A stretch of DNA of 64,000 bases from Mariprofundus sp. UBA1536 (GTDB lineage: Bacteria > Pseudomonadota > Zetaproteobacteria > Mariprofundales > Mariprofundaceae): assembly GCA_002323245.1 (NCBI GenBank), contig DCPU01000003.1:27448-91447 (forward strand). Direction: 5' to 3'. The notes under the pieces are model-generated. The model saw only the letters and a program-made list of their open reading frames with translations, ran no database searches and had not been told where the DNA came from. Shown piece by piece: positions 59,043 to 64,000 of this stretch; within the stretch, counting starts at the first letter, position 1, and each line of letters starts with the position of its first letter. A program made the translations under genes and the position numbers.

Positions 59043-59750
59043 ATGGATGATTTTTTATTGCAGATCAACGCATGGATGGTCAGCGGCACGCTTTTTGCGG
59101 CTTTAGGCTGTTTTTTATGGGGCATGGTATCGGTGTTGATGAGCCCTTGCCATCTTGCATCAATACCATTGATTGTTGGTTATGTCGGCGGTCAAAAGGA
59201 ACCCGTTCAAGGGCACAAAGCTGCACTTTTTGCAGTGTTGTTTAGCGCAGGACTGTTTATCACCATTGCTGGTGTTGGTGTGCTTTGTGCGTTGCTGGGC
59301 CGTATGCTTGGCGATATCAGCCCTTACTGGATGTTATTGCCCGGATTGATTTTGTTATGGCTTGCAGCTGATATGTCAGGGGTAGTGAAGTGCTCTGTTT
59401 CGAATGGTTCTTTGTTGTCAAAGTTACAATTGAAGGGGGCTTTGGGTGCTTTTGTCATTGGTCTGGCCTATGGCGTAATTTCAGGCTCGTGCACCTTTGG
59501 TTTTATTGCGCCGATTCTGGCTATCATCACTGTTCAGCAGGAGCTGCTCACCGGGCTGGCTCTGATTTCACTTTTTGCCTTGGGGCACTGCCTGCCAATC
59601 GCAGTAGCCGGTAGTTCAACAGCCAAGGTGCAGTCACTATTAGCCAGTTCATCGTACGAGCGTATCCATAAGTCATCAAGAAAAGTTGCGGCTATTTTAA
59701 TCGCCGGATTGGGCTTATATTTTATCGCCACTGCCTTGCTGACCGGCTAA
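59043..59750 (+). CDS. CcdA-like (DsbD transmembrane) thiol-electron transporter
   Basis: The 235-residue protein has six membrane segments and two reactive cysteines in paired helices (MSPCHLASIPLIVGYVGG and ISGSCTFGFIAPILAII). CcdA proteins pass electrons from cytosolic thioredoxin to periplasmic thioredoxin-like proteins. It starts 3 nt after the exported thioredoxin gene and ends the permease-thioredoxin-unknown-thioredoxin-CcdA cassette. It need not serve cytochrome maturation. Confidence 0.92.
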   Translation: MDDFLLQINAWMVSGTLFAALGCFLWGMVSVLMSPCHLASIPLIVGYVGGQKEPVQGHKAALFAVLFSAGLFITIAGVGVLCALLGRMLGDISPYWMLLPGLILLWLAADMSGVVKCSVSNGSLLSKLQLKGALGAFVIGLAYGVISGSCTFGFIAPILAIITVQQELLTGLALISLFALGHCLPIAVAGSSTAKVQSLLASSSYERIHKSSRKVAAILIAGLGLYFIATALLTG

Positions 59751-59799
59751 CGATCATCGCGCGAGTCGCCGCCCCGTGTGATGAAATGTATGCCTTCGT

Positions 59800-59826
59800 C
59801 GTTCCCACGCTCCTGCGTGGGCATGC
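59800..59826. repeat. REP-like palindrome, copy 1
   Basis: CGTTCCCACGCTCCTGCGTGGGCATGC is an imperfect inverted repeat between the CcdA-like gene and hsdR. It belongs to the CGTTCCCACGC...GCGTGGGAA family found many times in proteobacterial genomes. Confidence 0.85.
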
Positions 59827-59843
59827 AGACCAGCCTCAGATGA

Positions 59844-59869
59844 CGTTCCCACGCTGGAGCGTGGGAACG
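59844..59869. repeat. REP-like palindrome, copy 2 (perfect)
   Basis: CGTTCCCACGCT, a 2-nt centre GG and AGCGTGGGAACG form a perfect 12-bp inverted repeat, 17 nt after copy 1. It may also stop transcripts from both sides; the tail lacks a T-run. Confidence 0.9.
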
Positions 59870-59974
59870 AGAGTATGTATGCTTCATGGTGGAAGATGGT
59901 GGTTAGAGACTGCGCGTTATAAGTATTATGTCACTGGAAGTGCTCTTTTTTTATCCTTTCTACCAAGAATACGC

Positions 59975-62900
59975 TTAAACCTGCCCACCCACTTCTTTAA
60001 ACTTCTCAACAAAAGCGGCTATTTTTTGGAAGACACTCTGTTTTTTGGTCAGGTATTGTGGGTTTAACGGGCTCATTTTAGGCAGAATGGCATTGAGTTC
60101 AGTGCCATTGTCACTGGCAAATTTCCGTTTTAGTGAGTTGGTGATATAACGTCTGGCCGCCTCTGCATTGAGGCTTTCAGTGGTAATAAGCTCTTGCGCC
60201 TCACGCTGTTGTTCCGCTTGTGCAAAGGTGTAAAAGGCTTCCATCACACTGGCCTTATCTCCCATCTGATCAAGGTCATTTTGATTCATAAAATCAACCA
60301 GCAAGCTTTCTTTGGCGCGGTTGCCAAGACTGGCGCGAATCACCCGGCGAATATCTTCAATCAGTGCTGCTTTGTCCTTGACCTTTTTATTGTTCTCAAA
60401 AATCAGTTCCAGAATGTAGTCCAGGTTGATCTCTTGCGATTTAAGCAGATCCACCTCAAACACCACATCATCCCAATCAATGGTGGAATCCTCTTTTTCA
60501 TCAGCAGCTTTTTCACGGCGCAGCCAATCGCGTATATCGTTGTAGGTGGAGCGGCAATCCTGAATTTTACGTTCAGCAGGCAGCTTGATCGCTTGCAGTG
60601 TTTCCAGATCTTCATCACTTAAGTAGTGCAGGTTTTTAAATGCCTCAACCGCCTGTGGATCGCTCATATCAACGTTTTGCAAGGCCTTCAGGCTGGCAAA
60701 CTCATCGTAGTTTTGCAGCACATTTTCAACGCGCAAATACTCACCGAATAATTTCGCAAAGGCTTTTTTGTCGGCCTCTTTTTCAATGGCTTCGGGATTG
60801 GGGAAGCGCTCTTGAAGCTCAGTTACCACCTCCACAAAGCCACGCCGCGCCTCACCGGTCACCAAGTCGGTAAAGCCTTCCATGTATTCCTTGTAGCTCT
60901 TCTCCAGCACCACGTTCTTGGTGTTTTTGTCGCCAAACAGAGTGATGGCGTCAATGGTCGCCTGCTCAAGATCGCGGAAGGTGACGATATTGCCAAAGGT
61001 CTTGGTGGCGTCAAAAATGCGGTTGGTGCGCGAATAGGCCTGCATCAAACCGTGGTAACGCAGGTTCTTATCGACAAACAAGGTGTTCAGCGTGGGTGCA
61101 TCAAAGCCCGTCAGAAACATGCCCACCACGATCAGCAAGTCGATCTCCCTGGCTTTGACCTGCTTGGCCAGATCGCGGTAATAGTTTTGAAAGCCGTTGC
61201 TATCAACGCTGAAGTTGGTTTTGAACAGCGCGTTATAGTCGGCGATGGCCGCACTTAAAAACTCTTTGGCGCTGCTGTTCATGGCGGAAACATCAAAGCT
61301 CTCATCCAGAATATCGCCTACGGCATCCTGCTCTTCATTGGCCGCAAACGAGAAGATGGTGGCGATTTTCAGCCGCTTCTCGTTCCCACGCTCCCGCGTG
61401 GGAATGCCTACCTCATGTTGTAGCTGCTGCAATCTCTCATAGTAAAGCTTGGCGGCATCCACACTGCTCACGGCAAACATGGCGTTGAAACCTTTGGCAC
61501 TTGCTTGCAGGCGATGGGTTTTTTGCCGGAAGTTATTCAGAATGTACTGCGAAATCTCGCTGATACGGTCAGGGTGCAACAAGGCTTGCTTGTTCTCCGC
61601 TGCGCTGAGTTTTTTCTCATCCTGCTCGCTTTCAATGGCTTTGAACTGCGGGCGTACATCGTTGTAGTCCACCTTGAACTTCAACACCTTTTCATCACGA
61701 ATCGCATCGGTGATGACATACGAATGCAGCTCGCGGCCAAACACGCTGGCGGTGGTATCCGCGCCCAGTGCGTTTTGCGGGAAGATCGGTGTGCCGGTAA
61801 AGCCAAACTGATAATACTTTTTGAACTTGCTTCTAAGGTTTTTCTGCGCTTCACCAAACTGGCTGCGGTGGCATTCATCAAAAATAAAGACCACTTGCTT
61901 GCCGTAGATCGGCAGCTCGCCTTCACCCTTCATCAGGTTGTTGAGCTTCTGGATGGTGGTGACGATGATCTTGTTGTCGTCTTTATCCAGATTGCGCTTG
62001 AGCCCGGCAGTGCTATCAGAGCCATTCACACTATCGGGCGAAAAGCGCTGGTATTCCTTCATGGTCTGGTAATCGAGGTCTTTTCTGTCCACCACGAAGA
62101 AGACCTTGTCGACAAACGCCAGCTCGGTGGCCAGGCGTGCCGCTTTGAAGCTGGTGAGCGTCTTGCCCGAACCGGTGGTGTGCCAGATAAAGCCGCCACT
62201 TTCCGTATTGCTCCAGTTTTTGGCCTGATAAGCGCTGTTGATCTTCCACAACATGCGCTCGGTGGCGGCAATCTGGTAGGGGCGCATCACCAGCAAGGTA
62301 TCACTCACATCAAACACCGAATAATGCAGCAGCACATTGAGCAAGGTGTTTTTCTGGAGGAAGGTGGCGGTAAAATCTTTGAGGTCTTTGATCAGACTGT
62401 TATCCGCCCTCGCCCAGTTCATAGTGAAATCAAAACTGTTTTTGTTGCGCTGCGTGGTGTTGGCAAAGTAACGGCTGTCCGTCCCGTTGGTAATCACAAA
62501 CAACTGCAAATACTTGAACAGGGAGTGCTCGCTGTTAAAGCTCTCTTTGCTGTAGCGGTGAATCTGGTTAAACGCCTCGCGAATCGCCACGCCGCGCTTT
62601 TTCAGCTCGATTTGCACCAGCGGCAAGCCGTTCACCAGAATCGTTACGTCATAGCGGTTGGCATGACTGCCCGTTTGCTCAAACTGCTTGATAACTTGCA
62701 CCTTGTTGCGGGCGATGTTCTTTTTGTCCAGCAGATAAATATTCTGGATGCGGCCATCGTCAAACACAAAGTCATGGATATAGTCATCGTGAATTTTGCG
62801 GGTCTTATCGACGATGCTATCGCTGGGTTTATCCAGATAGGTTTCAACAAAACGCAGCCACTCGCCCTGCGCAAACTGCACATTATTCAACACTTGCAAA

Positions 62901-63103
62901 GCCACGCGCACATTGGCCAGCAGCTTATCGGGCGTGTTTAAATCGGGCAGGTATTCATAGCCCTGATTCTGCAAATCCTGAATGAACTCCCGCTCCAGAT
63001 CGTATTCGCTTTGGTAGCTTTCGCTGACCTGCCATTCTTTGGCGTATTGATCCAGAACGATGAAGTTGTTCGATTCGGCGATGGTTGTGGTGTAGTTAAT
63101 CAT
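59975..63103 (-). CDS. hsdR: Type I restriction enzyme R subunit
   Basis: The 1042-residue protein has an N-terminal nuclease domain with IELKKRGVAIREAFNQIHRY (about residue 166, the D/E-x-K and Q-x-x-x-Y motif). SF2 translocase motifs follow: FIWHTTGSGKTL (Walker A, about 312), FIFDECHRSQFGEA (about 408), FGFTGTPIF, and VGMFLTGFDAPTLNTLFVDK with MQAYSRTNRIF. It translocates and cuts DNA lacking the cognate methylation. hsdM and hsdS are not in the window and probably lie beyond the right edge. A REP palindrome is embedded in-frame at 61381-61406. Its start overlaps the Bro-N gene by 8 nt. Confidence 0.96.
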   Translation of the reverse strand: MINYTTTIAESNNFIVLDQYAKEWQVSESYQSEYDLEREFIQDLQNQGYEYLPDLNTPDKLLANVRVALQVLNNVQFAQGEWLRFVETYLDKPSDSIVDKTRKIHDDYIHDFVFDDGRIQNIYLLDKKNIARNKVQVIKQFEQTGSHANRYDVTILVNGLPLVQIELKKRGVAIREAFNQIHRYSKESFNSEHSLFKYLQLFVITNGTDSRYFANTTQRNKNSFDFTMNWARADNSLIKDLKDFTATFLQKNTLLNVLLHYSVFDVSDTLLVMRPYQIAATERMLWKINSAYQAKNWSNTESGGFIWHTTGSGKTLTSFKAARLATELAFVDKVFFVVDRKDLDYQTMKEYQRFSPDSVNGSDSTAGLKRNLDKDDNKIIVTTIQKLNNLMKGEGELPIYGKQVVFIFDECHRSQFGEAQKNLRSKFKKYYQFGFTGTPIFPQNALGADTTASVFGRELHSYVITDAIRDEKVLKFKVDYNDVRPQFKAIESEQDEKKLSAAENKQALLHPDRISEISQYILNNFRQKTHRLQASAKGFNAMFAVSSVDAAKLYYERLQQLQHEVGIPTRERGNEKRLKIATIFSFAANEEQDAVGDILDESFDVSAMNSSAKEFLSAAIADYNALFKTNFSVDSNGFQNYYRDLAKQVKAREIDLLIVVGMFLTGFDAPTLNTLFVDKNLRYHGLMQAYSRTNRIFDATKTFGNIVTFRDLEQATIDAITLFGDKNTKNVVLEKSYKEYMEGFTDLVTGEARRGFVEVVTELQERFPNPEAIEKEADKKAFAKLFGEYLRVENVLQNYDEFASLKALQNVDMSDPQAVEAFKNLHYLSDEDLETLQAIKLPAERKIQDCRSTYNDIRDWLRREKAADEKEDSTIDWDDVVFEVDLLKSQEINLDYILELIFENNKKVKDKAALIEDIRRVIRASLGNRAKESLLVDFMNQNDLDQMGDKASVMEAFYTFAQAEQQREAQELITTESLNAEAARRYITNSLKRKFASDNGTELNAILPKMSPLNPQYLTKKQSVFQKIAAFVEKFKEVGGQV
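61381..61406. repeat. REP-like palindrome inside hsdR, copy 3
   Basis: CGTTCCCACGC, TCC and a GCGTGGGAATG arm lie within the hsdR frame and encode PTRERGNE on the minus strand (about residues 566-575). The frame is kept. Confidence 0.9.
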
Positions 63104-63935
63104 CTTTTAAATCCTTGTTTGCCAGTTGCAACCGTTTGGCATTTTGCGAGGTGACAACCTTTTTACCCGTTTCTGCTTCCAATTTCAGCTTGGCTTCTTT
63201 GGCAACACCGCCGCCACGCTTTGCCACATCCTCATGCTCTGCAAACGACTGCGGGTTTGCGACTTCTGAAATCTCTTTGGTGGACAACTCTGCCAGCATA
63301 TTGATGACCAGCTCTTTATTGGTCATGTTGTCACGCAGATTCTCCTTTCTCAGCCCTTTGTGCTGCTTGTATTCTTTGGCAGTTTTCCCAGCCCAGGTTT
63401 TGTAAATCACATCGGTTAAAAAGGCGAATTCGCCGCCCTCCTGCAAGCCGTGTTTCTTCCACTCATCGGTTAATTCCTTGCGGATTTCTATACTTTTCAA
63501 GCGCTGGTTAATCCAATTGTCCGAGTAACCCAGACGCTTGTAGTCCTGCATGGCCTGCTCGATAGAAAGCTCGGGGTCTTGCAATTGGTCCAGGCGTTGA
63601 TTAGCGACCTCAGCCAGCCAGAGTTTAAAGGGCTCAGCTTTTTTGGAGGGGATGGATTGAATGACCCTCAATATCTGCTGGGTAGTTGCTGCCAGTGTTT
63701 TCCTCAGTTTGCCCGTATCTGTTTGCATGGCTACCTGGGGACAATTTGTCCCTATGTACTCACCTAATTGCTCATCTCTCTTGCGCAGCTTCTTTAAATA
63801 ATCTGTAGGGTTTGCGCTGTCGGTGAGTGCAGCCACCACATCGACCACTGAAAAAAACCATTCTTCCTGTTCGGCATCCCAGTGACTACGGATGCTTTTG
63901 TCCTTAAACAAAATGATTTTAGTGTGCTGTTCCAT
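63096..63935 (-). CDS. Bro-N domain (phage antirepressor-type) protein
   Basis: The 279-residue protein has an N-terminal Bro-N domain (IRSHWDAEQEEWFFSVVDVVAALTDSANPTDYLKKLRKRD, then FKLWLAEVANQRLDQL). The C-terminal half contains RLGYSDNWINQRLKSIEIRKELTDEWKKHGL and a basic tail. Similar Bro-N/DinD-like proteins are encoded within type I restriction loci, but their role is unclear. A GGAGG ribosome site precedes ATG 63935. It overlaps the hsdR start by 8 nt, so the two are co-expressed. Confidence 0.85.
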   Translation of the reverse strand: MEQHTKIILFKDKSIRSHWDAEQEEWFFSVVDVVAALTDSANPTDYLKKLRKRDEQLGEYIGTNCPQVAMQTDTGKLRKTLAATTQQILRVIQSIPSKKAEPFKLWLAEVANQRLDQLQDPELSIEQAMQDYKRLGYSDNWINQRLKSIEIRKELTDEWKKHGLQEGGEFAFLTDVIYKTWAGKTAKEYKQHKGLRKENLRDNMTNKELVINMLAELSTKEISEVANPQSFAEHEDVAKRGGGVAKEAKLKLEAETGKKVVTSQNAKRLQLANKDLKDD

Positions 63936-63982
63936 TGCCACCCTCCTTGATGCTGCCCTCAATCTCCCCATGCTCAGTCTCT

Positions 63983-64000
63983 CGTTCCCACGCTCCCGCG
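63983..64000. repeat. REP-like palindrome, copy 4 (cut by window)
   Basis: CGTTCCCACGCTCCCGCG at the right edge is the first part of the same palindrome family, upstream of the Bro-N gene. Confidence 0.75.

Noticed and set aside
59800..59869. CRISPR array
   Set aside because: Two palindromic copies 17 nt apart with different centres and no further repeats; they match a dispersed REP-like element instead.
61505..62941. 478-codon open frame on the plus strand
   Set aside because: It is antisense to the motif-complete hsdR gene, whose codon bias leaves the opposite strand open; no recognisable domain.

Overview
The window looks like an ordinary chromosome segment of a motile, Gram-negative, didermic proteobacterium. 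It carries LPS assembly (LptE), lipoprotein processing (LspA), type II secretion pseudopilins, a polar-type flagellar filament cluster and c-type cytochromes. Base composition is moderately AT-rich by eye over the first 53 kb. A Cys-rich NPC-repeat monoheme protein beside a pentaheme cytochrome, together with the flagellar and core-gene style, would fit an iron- or sulfur-oxidising marine group such as the Zetaproteobacteria. That assignment is inference, because no rRNA or other decisive marker is present.

Layout. 1-2.65 kb: a signalling group (Ras-like GTPase cut by the left edge, class III adenylate cyclase, Crp-family regulator, lone receiver) with a Crp-like operator. 2.65-6.6 kb: bioB-argH-lipoprotein-dapC on the minus strand. 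6.7-10 kb: a surface lipase lipoprotein (VolA-like) and a FadL porin, divergent from hemF. 11.3-19.8 kb: glmU-glmS, a Sel1-repeat protein and a SWIM/SNF2 helicase. 19.9-24 kb: ispG, two lipoproteins and a membrane adenylate cyclase. 24-28.6 kb: ECF sigma/anti-sigma, an outer-membrane protein, two HDOD signalling proteins and a YqaA-type membrane protein. 28.5-31.8 kb: lspA, ferredoxin, gmk, gspG/gspH, a YidD-like gene and trxA.

31.9-40.2 kb is the flagellar filament locus: two flagellins flanking a TPR-sulfotransferase gene, then flaG, fliD, fliS and a fliT-like gene. I see three sigma-28-type promoters with exact 11-nt spacing (before both flagellins and fliS) and one sigma-54-type promoter (before the sulfotransferase). 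The sulfotransferase inside this locus is the most interesting lead: it suggests sulfation of flagellin or of a filament glycan. 40.2-47 kb is leuS-lptE-holA-phosphohexomutase-hybrid histidine kinase on the minus strand. 47.2-53.8 kb holds a TPR/beta-barrel protein with a FecR-domain partner, the two cytochromes, a DJ-1-family protein, an ElyC/YdcF-like protein and a lipoprotein.

From about 54 kb to the right edge the sequence looks acquired: GC is visibly higher and the genes are accessory. An arsenate-detoxifying pair (GAPDH + ArsJ) is followed by a sigZ-like gene broken by an in-frame TGA. Next comes a permease-thioredoxin-unknown-periplasmic thioredoxin-CcdA redox cassette, then a type I restriction R subunit with a Bro-N protein. 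Four copies of a palindromic REP-like element are scattered here, one of them inside the hsdR reading frame. No rRNA, tRNA, CRISPR array or complete insertion sequence was recognised.
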